This document shows, piece after piece, positions 36,264 through 45,590 of a DNA stretch of 64,000 nt. The first letter of the stretch is position 1; each line of letters starts with the position of its first letter. The notes under the pieces are model-generated. The model was not told the origin of the DNA and did not search any database. It saw only the letters and a program-made list of their open reading frames with translations. This DNA is from Rhizobium sp. Q54 (lineage in GTDB: Bacteria; Pseudomonadota; Alphaproteobacteria; Micropepsales; Micropepsaceae): contig CAMCWK010000001.1 in the NCBI GenBank assembly GCA_945882615.1, positions 146,331 to 210,330 on the forward strand. The letters run 5' to 3'. The position numbers and the translations under genes were made by a program.

Positions 36264-37211
36264 CTAGCGCGGAATGTCCTTGTCGGCGCGGCGTTTGTGT
36301 GCCGCCAGCGCCATCAGCCGGCGATCCCGCCAGGCCTGATGACGCTGCAAGCGGCCCTCGGGCAGCAGCTTGCGCCGCTCCGTCTCGATCACGTCCAGCA
36401 CCGGGCCGTTCCAGTTGGCACGGGTCATCGTGCTGGGATGTAGCCGCTGGTAAATCTGCTCATAACGCTGGCAATAGTCGCGTACCCCGCCCGGGGCATT
36501 GAGGTCGATGGTCTCGAACGGCCCCATGAAGGACCAGCGCAGCGCCAGCCCGTCGCGAATGCCGATATCGACATCCTCGATTGTCGCATAGCCGCCTTCG
36601 ACAAGCCGGAAGGCCTCTTCCAGCAAGGCGCCCTGCATCCGGTTCATCACAAAACCGTCCAGCTCGCGTTTCATCACGATGGGGGCATGGCCGGCGGCGC
36701 GCAGGAAGGATGCGGTGCGCTCGATCACCTTCGGGTCGGTCCAGGGCGCGGGCACCACTTCGGCCGCCGGGATCAGGTAGGGCGGATTGATGGGATGGAC
36801 CACCAGGCATCGGGCGCGGCCTTTCAGCTCTTCGGTGAAGTGCGACGGCAGGATGGCGGAGGTTGAACTGGCCAGGATGGTTTCGGGTCCGGCGATGGTG
36901 TCGAGCCGCGCAAAGACCTTGCGCTTGATCTCGACATTCTCCGGCGTGTTCTCCTGGACATAGTCGGCGCCGGCCAGCGCCTCTTCCAGCGTGGCGGCGG
37001 CGCCCATCCGGCCGCGCACCTGCGCGGCGGACTGGCCGTTCAGCAGGTCGTTGGCCACAAGGTCCGGAAGCACGCCTTCGATATAGGAAAGTGCCGCGGC
37101 GGGGGCATCGGCCTGCTCATCCCACAACACGACATCATGGCCGGCGCGGGCAAAACTGATGGCCCAGGCCCGTCCCACAAAGCCCGCACCAACAATGGCA
37201 ACCTTGCTCAT
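36264..37211 (-). CDS. 3-hydroxyacyl-CoA dehydrogenase family (carnitine/gulonate dehydrogenase-like)
   Basis: A 315-residue NAD-dependent dehydrogenase. The Rossmann motif is VAIVGAGFVGRAWAISFARAG, the mid-region ILASSTSAILPSHFTEELKGRARCLVVHPINPP is typical, and the catalytic His is in CLVVHPINPP. The C-terminal helical domain contains MNRMQGALLEEAFRLVEGG and GPFETIDLNAPGG. Sequence fits the lambda-crystallin / L-carnitine / L-gulonate 3-dehydrogenase group, which oxidises free 3-hydroxy acids. It precedes the BKACE gene by 26 bases, so both probably act in sequence on the same 3-hydroxy acid. Confidence 0.87.
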   Translation of the reverse strand: MSKVAIVGAGFVGRAWAISFARAGHDVVLWDEQADAPAAALSYIEGVLPDLVANDLLNGQSAAQVRGRMGAAATLEEALAGADYVQENTPENVEIKRKVFARLDTIAGPETILASSTSAILPSHFTEELKGRARCLVVHPINPPYLIPAAEVVPAPWTDPKVIERTASFLRAAGHAPIVMKRELDGFVMNRMQGALLEEAFRLVEGGYATIEDVDIGIRDGLALRWSFMGPFETIDLNAPGGVRDYCQRYEQIYQRLHPSTMTRANWNGPVLDVIETERRKLLPEGRLQRHQAWRDRRLMALAAHKRRADKDIPR

Positions 37212-37253
37212 GGACAGTCCCCGAGGCGGCGCCATTTTATGGCGAAAGTGGGC

Positions 37254-38246
37254 TTATTGCGAAAGTGCGCCCTTGAACGAAATCATTTTCTGGCGTCGCT
37301 CGCACCACAGCGCCAGCCGGGCATTGCGGATGCTGTCCAGAATGGTGAGCCGCCCAACCGCTTTCAGTTCGGGAAAGTCACGCAGCACCTTCGGGAGCCG
37401 GTAATAGGGAATCCGGCTGTTGAGATGGTGGATATGATGGATGCCGATATTGCCGGTGATCCAGTGCAGCAGGGCCGGCAGGTCGTAATAGGAACTGCCC
37501 ATCAGCGCCGCATCGGAATGCGCCCAGGAGTCGCTCCGCGCCCACATCACATCTTCGAACTGATGCTGGACGTAGAAGAGCCACACGCCCATCGACGCCG
37601 CCAGCAGCATGACGGGCAGATGCACCATCAAGAACGGTCCCACGCCGATCAGCCAGATCATGCCCGTCGCCGCCAGGGCGATCGCCGCATTGGTCGCCAT
37701 GGTGCTGATCCAGGGACCCCAGCCGTCACGCATCTGGTGAAACGGCAGCCGGTGCTGCAGGAAAAACATATAGGCCGGACCGATCACGAACATCACCGGT
37801 GCGCTGCGATAGCAGCGATAGAGAAACCGGCTCCAGAGGGGGCGTTCGCAATACTCCTCCACCGTTAAGGTATCGATGTCGCCGATGCCGCGGCGGTCGA
37901 GATTGTTCGACGTGGCGTGATGGATGGCGTGATTGCGTTTCCAGTATTCGTAAGGCGTCAGGGTCAGCACCCCCAGCACGCGCCCCAGCCAGGTGTTCGC
38001 GGCGCGCTGCTGGAAAAAGGCGCCATGGCCGCAATCATGCTGGATGATGAACAGCCGCACCACGAAGCCGGCGGTGGGTATGGCCAGCAGCAGCGTCAGC
38101 CAATAGCCCACATCCAGCGACAGCCACATCAACAGCCACAGGATCGCCAAGGGCGTGACGGTGACGCAGACCTCGAAAATGGCGCGCCACAGATTGGGTT
38201 CACGATAGCGAAGGAGAGCACGCGTCAGGTCTGGCAGGGGAATCAT
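37254..38246 (-). CDS. Membrane fatty acid desaturase
   Basis: A 330-residue di-iron membrane enzyme. The three histidine clusters are HDCGHGAFF, HAIHHATSNN and HIHHLNSRIPYY. Four to six membrane segments lie around them (VTVTPLAILWLLMWLSLDVGY, IALAATGMIWLIGVGPFLMV). It most resembles acyl-lipid desaturases that put a cis double bond in membrane lipids. The gene ends 42 bases before the dehydrogenase/BKACE pair and may be transcribed with them, though no functional link is obvious. Confidence 0.9.
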   Translation of the reverse strand: MIPLPDLTRALLRYREPNLWRAIFEVCVTVTPLAILWLLMWLSLDVGYWLTLLLAIPTAGFVVRLFIIQHDCGHGAFFQQRAANTWLGRVLGVLTLTPYEYWKRNHAIHHATSNNLDRRGIGDIDTLTVEEYCERPLWSRFLYRCYRSAPVMFVIGPAYMFFLQHRLPFHQMRDGWGPWISTMATNAAIALAATGMIWLIGVGPFLMVHLPVMLLAASMGVWLFYVQHQFEDVMWARSDSWAHSDAALMGSSYYDLPALLHWITGNIGIHHIHHLNSRIPYYRLPKVLRDFPELKAVGRLTILDSIRNARLALWCERRQKMISFKGALSQ

Positions 38247-38321
38247 CTACTCGAAACAGGGGGGATTTCCGTCGGTTGCGTAGCAGCTAAACCCCGGGAT
38301 TTCCAGAGACCTGACGCGAAA

Positions 38322-38570
38322 TCAGCGTCCCTGGTGCCGGATGATCCGCGCCTTGTTCATATGCTGCGGCTTCACGCCGCCTTTGCCAAGGAACTGCTGG
38401 TGGGCCGGCACGGGGCGCGGCGGCAGCAGCGGCGCCTTCGTTTTGGCTGGCGCAGCCTTCGGTTCCGGCGCGGGAGCGGCCTGTTTGGCGGGCGCGGGCG
38501 CCCTGGCGGAGACCTCAGCCTTTTTGGCTGACGGCTTCTTGGCAGGTGCTTTCGTCACTTTCTTGGCCAC
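38322..38570 (-). CDS. Small Lys/Ala/Pro-rich basic protein
   Basis: An 82-residue, strongly basic protein with a low-complexity start (KKVTKAPAKKPSAKKAEV) resembling histone H1-like tails and a Pro/Ala middle. The C-terminal end (PAHQQFLGKGGVKPQHMNKARIIRHQGR) is less repetitive and may be the functional part. The start is GTG at 38570, seven bases after AGGA; an overlapping ATG is out of frame. DNA or RNA binding is a guess based on charge only. Confidence 0.6.
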   Translation of the reverse strand: MAKKVTKAPAKKPSAKKAEVSARAPAPAKQAAPAPEPKAAPAKTKAPLLPPRPVPAHQQFLGKGGVKPQHMNKARIIRHQGR

Positions 38571-38648
38571 GACATGTCCTTTCAGGCAATGTGGCGGCAA
38601 GTGTAATACCCGCTTTGCGCGCCGAAAAGCCCCTCCAGTTGCAGGAGA

Positions 38649-38681
38649 AGAAAACCGGAGGGACCTTCCGCCCCTCCGGTT
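38649..38681 (-). terminator. Intrinsic terminator of the NHL-repeat gene
   Basis: A ten-base-pair stem (AACCGGAGGG / CCCTCCGGTT) followed, on the minus strand, by TTTTCTTC. It lies 9 bases beyond the stop at 38690. Confidence 0.8.
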
Positions 38682-38689
38682 CCCAGGCC

Positions 38690-39985
38690 TTACGGGTTGA
38701 TGCGGCTGCCGCCGACCACACCCTTCTTGACCAGGTCGCTGAGCTTGATCATCCCTTTATAGGTGAATTTCTGCACCCGCTGACCGCGATAGGTCTCGGT
38801 GGTGAAGATGTCGCCCTTGGAGTTGGTGACGATGCTGTGCACGGCATAGAACTGGCCGGGCTGACGGCCGCCGCCGCCGAACCAGTACAGTTCCTTCATG
38901 GTCTTGCGGTCATAGACATGCACCACCGCATTGGCGCCGTCCGAGACATACATGAACTTCTGTTCCGGATCGCGGCTGAAGGCGATCTCCCAGGGCGCGC
39001 CGTCGCCGCGCGTCTGGGGCTTGACCGCATGCTGGCGCAGATAGGTGCCGTCGAGCTTGAACACCTGGATGCGGTTGTTGGTGCGGTCGCAGGCATAGAG
39101 CAGCCCGTCATTGGAAGGCTGGGCGCAATGCATCGGGTTGCCGAACTGCGGCGAGTTGACATCGTAATGGGGGATGGGCGTGTCGTCGGGCTTCTTGCCA
39201 TAGGCGCCCCACATGCGCTTGAATTTCAGGGTGGTGGCATCCCACACCGAAACGCGCTTGTTGCCATAGCCGTCGGCCAGGAACATCTCGTTGCCCTTGA
39301 AGCGGATCTGGGCGACGCCGCGCACATTCTGTGTATCCAGGCTGCCCTTGCTGGCATTGGCCTTGCCGATCTGGCCCAGATATTTTCCGTCAGGCGTGAA
39401 CTTCACGATGAAGCTGTCGTGATACTTGCCGACCCCGGCGCCGGAATAGAGCGGCGGCGGCGCGGTTGGGGCTTCGGCAAACTGTTCCGCGCTGCCCGGG
39501 GCGGGGCGCGGCTGGTAGGCGCCATTGCCGCCCAGCCAGATGTTTCCATCCGGCCCGACCGTGAGGCCGTGGTTGGAACTGGGCCAGTCGCGGCCCTTGC
39601 CCCTGTTCTCGGCGCGTCCCCAGGATCGGATCAGATTGCCGGCGGGATTGAACTGCAGCACGTCGGGCGCAGCCGTGCAGCAGTCCGCTTCTTTGCGGGT
39701 AAAATAGGATTCCTTCTGCTCCAGCGTCTGGGGACGATGGAAGACCCAGACATTGTCCTGCTTGTCCACATCCAGGCCGATGGTCATGGCCAGGATCCAG
39801 TGATTGGGCAGCGGCTTGGGCCAATAAGGATCGGCCTCGAACCATGGCACCATGACGTCACTGCCATTGGCGCCGGCGGCTTGCGCCCTTGCTTGTCCGA
39901 TGCCGCTGTGATGCAGGCCAACCGAACCAAGCCCAGCCGCCAGCAATCCGGCACCCAGCAGCGCCTTGCGCGAAAACGTCTTCAT
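38690..39985 (-). CDS. Secreted NHL-type beta-propeller protein
   Basis: A 431-residue exported protein. The start at 39985 follows GGGGAGGGG; a TTG lies three bases upstream. The signal is MKTFSRKALLGAGLLAAGLG. The mature part has repeated NHL-like units such as NHGLTVGPDGNIWLGGNGAYQ, SFIVKFTPDGKYLGQIGK and EIAFSRDPEQKFMYVSDGANAVVHVYDR, making a six-bladed propeller. Similar proteins are peptidyl-hydroxyglycine lyase-like or simply ligand-binding; I cannot choose. A single gene with its own terminator. Confidence 0.8.
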   Translation of the reverse strand: MKTFSRKALLGAGLLAAGLGSVGLHHSGIGQARAQAAGANGSDVMVPWFEADPYWPKPLPNHWILAMTIGLDVDKQDNVWVFHRPQTLEQKESYFTRKEADCCTAAPDVLQFNPAGNLIRSWGRAENRGKGRDWPSSNHGLTVGPDGNIWLGGNGAYQPRPAPGSAEQFAEAPTAPPPLYSGAGVGKYHDSFIVKFTPDGKYLGQIGKANASKGSLDTQNVRGVAQIRFKGNEMFLADGYGNKRVSVWDATTLKFKRMWGAYGKKPDDTPIPHYDVNSPQFGNPMHCAQPSNDGLLYACDRTNNRIQVFKLDGTYLRQHAVKPQTRGDGAPWEIAFSRDPEQKFMYVSDGANAVVHVYDRKTMKELYWFGGGGRQPGQFYAVHSIVTNSKGDIFTTETYRGQRVQKFTYKGMIKLSDLVKKGVVGGSRINP

Positions 39986-40043
39986 CAACCCCTCCCCTTT
40001 TGGACCATTTTTGCGGGCGGTCCTTCACCCTCATATCTGCCCG

Positions 40044-40550
40044 TTACATTGGACATTCACTGCCATATCTGTTGAAGGCCACGATCGCGACGCGCGTCTG
40101 GGCCGCCACCATTTCCTTGGTCTTCTGGCTGACCGTAATGCGATAATTCTGGATGATGGCCTGCGACGGCGTCAGCGGTTTGACCGCTTTGCGCGCGGCG
40201 ACAAAATCGCCGACGCATTTCTGAAAAGCATCGGCCGCGGCGGCATAGATTTTCCCCGCTTCCATGCTGGCCACGATCTCCTCGCGGCTGACCTTGGCGC
40301 CGTCAATAACCTTGGGCGGACGCGGTGCCTGGCAATTGTCGCCCAGAAAGCTCTGGGACACCCAGGCGGGATCGCGGCGGCTGTCCACCACCTCCTCGCT
40401 CCGACACATTGCGGCGAACGTCTCAATCGCCGCTTCCGTGGGGCGCGCGTCGGACTGGGCTTTGGGTTCAGAGGCGGCGCGCACCGGAAAAAATTCCAGC
40501 GCGGCGGCCGCCGTCAGCGCGGCGGCGACAAGAGCCAATGCTTTCCACAT
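40044..40550 (-). CDS. Secreted protein of unknown function
   Basis: A 168-residue protein with a signal peptide (MWKALALVAAALTAAAALEF, cleavage near RAA-SE). The mature part is helical and has four Cys (MCRSEE, DNCQAPRPP, KCVGDF, SECPM), suggesting two disulfides in the periplasm. I do not recognise the family. The start at 40550 is chosen because it begins the signal peptide; the longer in-frame start at 40604 lacks it. Confidence 0.65.
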   Translation of the reverse strand: MWKALALVAAALTAAAALEFFPVRAASEPKAQSDARPTEAAIETFAAMCRSEEVVDSRRDPAWVSQSFLGDNCQAPRPPKVIDGAKVSREEIVASMEAGKIYAAAADAFQKCVGDFVAARKAVKPLTPSQAIIQNYRITVSQKTKEMVAAQTRVAIVAFNRYGSECPM

Positions 40551-40718
40551 TTTGCAGCCCGATCCCCTTGGCTGCAGCAGACCACAGGCCCCTGGCCTTG
40601 CCAACTCCCACGCATTCCTTCGCTGTTGCGAGATTGCGAATGATTTCCGCCGGATAGGCGTTATCCCTGCCGGGCAAGGGCTGTTGCCGTGTTCCCGCGG
40701 CTTGATCTAGAACGGGCC

Positions 40719-42962
40719 ATGAACCCGCAAGCAGTTCTCAATCAGGCCATCGCCTTCCATCAAACCGGCAATCTGGCGGATGCCGAGCGCCTGTACCTGG
40801 AGCTGATGACGGCGGCCCCGCGCGAGGCGGCTGCCCCGCACCTTTTGGGCGTGGTGCGGGCGCAGCAGGGGCGCAACAGCGAGGCGCTGGAGTTGATCGG
40901 CAAGGCGCTCCAGATCCTACCTGACGCGCCGGAGATGCTGTCCAACTATGGCAATGTGCTGAAGACGCAGGGGCGTTTCGCCGAGGCGCTGGCCAGCTAT
41001 GAGCGGGCGCTGGCGGTCAAGCCCGATTACGTCGCGGCAATCGCCAAACGCGGCCAGGTACTGCGCGATCTGGGCCGTCTTGAGGATGCGCTCGTGGCCA
41101 CCGACAAGGCGCTGGCACTGAATCCCGGACATGCTGAAGCCCTCAGCAGCCGTGGCGTGATCCTGTCCGATCTGGGCCGCTATGACCAGGCACTGGCCAG
41201 TTATGACCGGGCTTTGGCGGTGGCGCGGGACTTTCCCGATGTTTGGAACAATCGCGCCCTCACCTTGAAAGACATGAAGCGGCTGGTCGAAGCTCTGGCG
41301 AGCGTCGAACGGGCGCTGGCACTGCATCCAGGCTTTGCCGAAGCCCATAACAATCGCGGCGTCATCCTGTTCGAGCTCAGGCGCATGGGCGAGGCGCTGG
41401 CCAGTTACGGCCAGGCGCTTGGCCTGCGGCCCGACTATGTCGAAGCGCTCAACAACCGCGCCGTGGCGCTGTGGAGCCTGAAACGCTTTGCCGAGTCTCT
41501 CGCCGATTGCGACGCCGCGCTAGCCGTGCGCCCCGGATTTGCCGATGCGCTCTATAATCGCGGCAATGCGCTGCTGGAGATGGGCAAGCCGCAGGAGGCG
41601 CTGGAGAATTATGAAGCGGCGCTGGCGGCCGATCCCGATCATCCCAATGCCCTGAGCGGCCTGGCCAATGCCGCCATGACCGTCGGCGACTGGGCCCGCA
41701 CCGCACGTCTGGCCGATGTGCTGAAGGCCGATGTGCTTGCGGGCAAATCGGTGATCCAGCCTTTCGTGCTGATGGGCTACTGGGACGACAATGAATTGCA
41801 GCTGCACTGTTCGCAGAACTATGTGCGCCAGGCCGGCCCCGGTCGCCAGCCGCCGCTATGGAAGGGCGAAAAATACAGTCATGACAAGATTCGCGTCGCC
41901 TATCTGTCCGCCGATTTCCACCAGCATGTCACCGCCGCCCTGACAGTAGAGATGTTCGAACGTCACGACCGCGAGAGGTTCGAAACTTTCGCCGTCTCCT
42001 TCGGCCCGGAAGACGGCAGCGCCATGCGCCAGCGGCTGATCTCCGCGTTCGACCGTTTCCATGACGCACGGCAGCAGACGGACCGCGAAGTCGCCAACCT
42101 GCTGAAGCAGTGGGAGATCGATATCGCGGTCGATCTGGGTGGACACACCAGTGGCGCACGGCCCTGGGTGCTGGCGCACCGGCCCGCACCAGTACAGGTC
42201 AAGTATATGGGGTATCCCGGCACGTCCGGCTCGGACTTCATCGACGCGATCATCGCAGACCGCACCGTGGTGCCGCCGGATCAGGACCGCTTCTTCAGTG
42301 AAAAGATCGCCGCCCTTCCCGATACGCTGTGGGTCACCGACACCAAGAACGAAGCCCTGCCGCCGCCCTCCCGTGCCGAGGCGGGCTTACCGGAGAGCGG
42401 TTTCGTGTTTTGCTGCTTCAATCACAACTGGAAAATCACCGCGCCGCTGTTCGACGTCTGGATGCGGCTGCTGAGCAGGGTCGAAGGCAGTGTGCTGTGG
42501 CTGCTGCAGGGCAATGACACCATCCGCGCCAATCTGCGGCGCGAGGCTGAGACGCGCGGCATCGATCCGGAGCGGCTGATCTTCGCGAGCCGCACCACCC
42601 CGGAACTGCATCTGGCGCGCCAGCAGCTGGCCGATCTGTTTCTCGACACCCTGCCCTACAATGCCCACACCACGGCCAGTGACGCGCTTTGGGCCGGGCT
42701 GCCCGTCGTTACCACGCCGGGAAAATCCTTTCCGGCACGCGTTGCCGCCAGCATCCTGAACGCAGCGGGCGTGCCGGAACTGATCGCCGCCGATCTAACA
42801 CGCTATGAGGCGCTGGCGCTGCAACTGGCGACCGATCCGGCTGCGCTGGCAGATGTGAGAAAAAAGCTGGCGCAGGCACGCAACACCGCCCCGCTCTTCG
42901 ACACCAAGCGTTTCACCCGCAACCTGGAAGCCGCTTATGCGGACATGCTGGCGCGGGCATGA
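40719..42962 (+). CDS. TPR-repeat O-GlcNAc transferase-like glycosyltransferase (SPINDLY/OGT)
   Basis: A 747-residue protein: about nine TPR repeats (residues 1 to about 330, for example AEALSSRGVILSDLGRYDQAL) and a C-terminal GT41-type transferase. Catalytic-domain motifs are RVAYLSADFHQHVTAALT, AVDLGGHTSGARPWVLAHRP, VKYMGYPGTSGSDFID, FCCFNHNWKITAP and LFLDTLPYNAHTTASDALWAGLPVVTTPG. The TPR part normally binds the protein to be glycosylated on Ser/Thr. It is the first gene of a six-gene operon with sugar-nucleotide enzymes, and overlaps the next gene by 4 bases, which suggests protein glycosylation as the operon's role. Confidence 0.9.
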   Translation: MNPQAVLNQAIAFHQTGNLADAERLYLELMTAAPREAAAPHLLGVVRAQQGRNSEALELIGKALQILPDAPEMLSNYGNVLKTQGRFAEALASYERALAVKPDYVAAIAKRGQVLRDLGRLEDALVATDKALALNPGHAEALSSRGVILSDLGRYDQALASYDRALAVARDFPDVWNNRALTLKDMKRLVEALASVERALALHPGFAEAHNNRGVILFELRRMGEALASYGQALGLRPDYVEALNNRAVALWSLKRFAESLADCDAALAVRPGFADALYNRGNALLEMGKPQEALENYEAALAADPDHPNALSGLANAAMTVGDWARTARLADVLKADVLAGKSVIQPFVLMGYWDDNELQLHCSQNYVRQAGPGRQPPLWKGEKYSHDKIRVAYLSADFHQHVTAALTVEMFERHDRERFETFAVSFGPEDGSAMRQRLISAFDRFHDARQQTDREVANLLKQWEIDIAVDLGGHTSGARPWVLAHRPAPVQVKYMGYPGTSGSDFIDAIIADRTVVPPDQDRFFSEKIAALPDTLWVTDTKNEALPPPSRAEAGLPESGFVFCCFNHNWKITAPLFDVWMRLLSRVEGSVLWLLQGNDTIRANLRREAETRGIDPERLIFASRTTPELHLARQQLADLFLDTLPYNAHTTASDALWAGLPVVTTPGKSFPARVAASILNAAGVPELIAADLTRYEALALQLATDPAALADVRKKLAQARNTAPLFDTKRFTRNLEAAYADMLARA

Positions 42963-43720
42963 GCGATCCGGCCCAGACCTTGTCTTCGCCTATCCGGCTT
43001 TCGGTGGCCGCACCTGCCTATAATGAGGCCGCCGGTATCGAGGCGGTGGTAGCCGAATGGCATGGCTTTCTGGCCGGCCGCAGCGATATCGCCAGTTTCG
43101 AGATCGTGATCTGCAACGATGGCAGCAAGGACCGCACGGGCGAAATCCTGGATCGGCTGGCCCAGCAATTCCCGCAATTGCGGCCGCTGCATTTCGCGCA
43201 AAACCAGGGCGCCGCCGCCGCGCTGAATGCCGCCATTGCCGCCACCACGGGCGACTGGGTGCTGCTGATCGATTCCGACGGCCAGTTTCCCATCCAGAAC
43301 CTGCCGGAGATGGTCGAGGCCGTCCGGCGCAGCGGCGGACGCGCCGCCATCGGCATCCGCCAGAAGAAGGACGTGCCCTTCGCCCAGTTCGGCAGCTGGG
43401 CCAGCGGGCTGGTCTGCAACCTGGTGCATGGCAGCCGGGTGCGGGACTTCAATTCCGCCTTCAAGCTGGTCTGGGGTCCGACCCTGCGCGCCCTGGGACT
43501 GGAAGCCAAGGGCATGAACTATTCCACCGAAGTCACCTCAAAGCTGCTGGAGCGTGGCGTCAGCCTCGCCGAAGTGGTGATCGAACACCGCCCCCGCGCC
43601 ACAGGGGCATCCAGCATGAGGCTGGTGCGCGGCGCCATCCATCGCCTGTTGTTCGTCAGCTACATCGCCTTGCGGCAAGTGCTGCTGGGTCTTGGCATCA
43701 TTTCCCGGCCCCGGCCATGA
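42959..43720 (+). CDS. Family 2 glycosyltransferase
   Basis: A 253-residue GT-A enzyme with the nucleotide region SVAAPAYNEAAGIEAVV, EIVICNDGSKDRTGEILD and the DxD-type motif VLLIDSDGQFPI. The acceptor region is DFNSAFKLVWG and STEVTSKLLERGVSLAEVVIEHRPR. It resembles the dolichyl/undecaprenyl-phosphate mannosyl/glucosyl transferase (DPM1/GtrB) group, but lacks the C-terminal membrane helices except for a weak hydrophobic end (LLFVSYIALRQVLLGLGII). Overlaps both neighbours by 4 bases (ATGA). Confidence 0.9.
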   Translation: MSDPAQTLSSPIRLSVAAPAYNEAAGIEAVVAEWHGFLAGRSDIASFEIVICNDGSKDRTGEILDRLAQQFPQLRPLHFAQNQGAAAALNAAIAATTGDWVLLIDSDGQFPIQNLPEMVEAVRRSGGRAAIGIRQKKDVPFAQFGSWASGLVCNLVHGSRVRDFNSAFKLVWGPTLRALGLEAKGMNYSTEVTSKLLERGVSLAEVVIEHRPRATGASSMRLVRGAIHRLLFVSYIALRQVLLGLGIISRPRP

Positions 43721-45588
43721 GCGCGCCGGGGGCCACAAAAATTGTCCTGTTCTGCGGCGGACGCGGCAGCGCTACCATCATCCGTGCCCTGCTGCGCCAG
43801 ACCGATATCGAGCTGACCTTGCTAGTCAACGCCTATGACGACGGCCTGTCCACCGGAGCGCTGCGCAATTTCATTCCCGGCATGTTGGGTCCGTCGGACT
43901 TCCGCAAGAACCTGTCCTACCTGCTGGGCAACTATTCCAATGCGCAATATGCCCTGCGCAATCTGATGGAGTATCGCCTTCCCCCCGCTTCGGGCGCCGG
44001 CGAGATTGAGAGCCTCGCCCGTTTCGCGCGGAACAACGACGCATCCTTGCTGGGTGAGCCGCTCAAGGGCTGGTTCGCCCAGCTGCCCGCGCCGCTTTGC
44101 ACGCGGCTGCGTGCGTTGCTCGGCCGCTTCTTCGATCATGCGGCGGGCGCCGACACAAGTTTCGACTATCGCGATTGTTCGCTAGGCAATCTGGTGTTCG
44201 CGGGGGCCTACCTGCAATGCGGCCGGGATTTCAATGCCGCCGCCGCGACCGTGGGCGATCTGGTCGGCAGCCGGGCGCAGTTGCTGAATGTCAGCAGTGA
44301 ACAGAACCGCGTACTGGTGGGGCTGAAGCAAGATGGCACATACCTGTCCTGCGAAGCGCAAATTGTCGGCCCGCAATCGCCGGTGCCGATCACCAACCTG
44401 TACCTGCTGGAACAGCGGCTGACCGATGCAGAGGCGCAGATACTTGGGGGACGCGACCTCGCCGGCAAACAGGTTTTCCTGGCGGAACACGATGCGGTCC
44501 CGCCGCTTTCGCCCGCCGCCGCCCAGGCCATCGCCGGCGCAGACGTCATCCTCTATGGGCCGGGCACCCAGCATTCCTCGTTGCTTCCCAGCTACCGCAT
44601 CGCGCGTCAGGCGCTGGCGGCGGCGCCTGCACCCGTCAAAGCGCTGGTGATGAACCTGGATAGCGACAATGACATTCAGGGCTTGAGCGCCAGTGCTGTG
44701 CTGGACCTGGCGCTGGATCACGGCGCTGCCGTCACCCATGTGCTGCTCGACCGCAATGTCCGCCTGCCGCCGGGCGGGCTGGAGGACGACGCCTATCGCG
44801 GCGCGCAAGTGTTGCGCGGTGCCTTCACCACCCCGGCGCGGCCCGGCCTGCACAACGGCACCGCCATCGCCGAGCGCATCCTGTCGGTTCGCGGTGCAAG
44901 CGCCGGCGATCCGGCCTCGGTGGAAATCTTCGCCGATATCCACAATCGCTCGGTGGCCAGTGACGAACTGGTCGAGGAGTTTCTGGAAATGGACTGGACG
45001 GGCGCCCGGCTGGTTCTCAACCGTGTGGCCCATTCCGGCGGCGACGGGATATCGACCGCGCAACGCGAAGGCCTGTTTCCGGAAACCGGCTATTTCCGCG
45101 ACTGGCTGCGGCAGGGCAGTAGCGACTATCTGGTGCTGATGACCGGTGACGGAGCCTATCGTTTTCGCGACGTGCAGGCGATCATCCGTCTGCTGGAACA
45201 GCAGCAGAGCCTCGGCGGCGTGTTCGGTTCGCGCACCCAGAGCCGGCGGCAGTTCATCACCTCCATCCAAGCCGCCTATGGCGAACACCGCCTGCTCTAC
45301 TGGCTGGGCAAGGTGGCGGCCTTTTTCCTCAGCTTCATTTTTTACCTGCGCACCGGCGTGATCTTTTCCGATCCGCTGACCGGCTTGCGCGTTTTCAGGC
45401 GCCAGCGTCTGGCGCACCTGCCTGACCTGTCCGCAGGCCAGACCGCGCCGCTGGCGATTGTGCGGCAGTTGATCCGCCACGGCGTGGAAGTGGCCGAACT
45501 GCCGGTGATCTATCGCACCTATTCCGGCTTCACCGACCCCTATTGGCGGATACGGCGCGGCTTGCGCAATCTCGCCAGCCTGTTCTGA
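43717..45588 (+). CDS. CofD/YvcK-like domain fused to a glycosyltransferase domain
   Basis: A 623-residue fusion. Residues 1 to about 340 match the CofD/YvcK fold: IVLFCGGRGSATIIRALL, VNAYDDGLSTGALRNF, LGPSDFRKNLSYLL, DCSLGNLVFAGAYLQCGRDF, ADVILYGPGTQHSSLLPS and NLDSDNDIQGLSASAVLDLALDHG (written here in parts). Residues about 390 to 623 resemble a GT2 domain: VEIFADIHNRSVASDELVEEF, DYLVLMTGDGAYRFRD, a hydrophobic FFLSFIFYLRTGVIF, SDPLTGLRVFRR and VAELPVIYRTYSGFT. CofD moves a phosphate-linked group; YvcK binds UDP-sugars. The combination in a glycan operon is novel to me. Start ATGA overlaps the upstream stop. Confidence 0.8.
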   Translation: MSAPGATKIVLFCGGRGSATIIRALLRQTDIELTLLVNAYDDGLSTGALRNFIPGMLGPSDFRKNLSYLLGNYSNAQYALRNLMEYRLPPASGAGEIESLARFARNNDASLLGEPLKGWFAQLPAPLCTRLRALLGRFFDHAAGADTSFDYRDCSLGNLVFAGAYLQCGRDFNAAAATVGDLVGSRAQLLNVSSEQNRVLVGLKQDGTYLSCEAQIVGPQSPVPITNLYLLEQRLTDAEAQILGGRDLAGKQVFLAEHDAVPPLSPAAAQAIAGADVILYGPGTQHSSLLPSYRIARQALAAAPAPVKALVMNLDSDNDIQGLSASAVLDLALDHGAAVTHVLLDRNVRLPPGGLEDDAYRGAQVLRGAFTTPARPGLHNGTAIAERILSVRGASAGDPASVEIFADIHNRSVASDELVEEFLEMDWTGARLVLNRVAHSGGDGISTAQREGLFPETGYFRDWLRQGSSDYLVLMTGDGAYRFRDVQAIIRLLEQQQSLGGVFGSRTQSRRQFITSIQAAYGEHRLLYWLGKVAAFFLSFIFYLRTGVIFSDPLTGLRVFRRQRLAHLPDLSAGQTAPLAIVRQLIRHGVEVAELPVIYRTYSGFTDPYWRIRRGLRNLASLF

Positions 45589-45590
45589 CC

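Noticed and set aside
43057..43716. Upstream extension of the CofD-glycosyltransferase reading frame
   Set aside because: This part is out of frame within the GT2 gene; the real start is the ATGA overlap at 43717, where CofD-like sequence begins.
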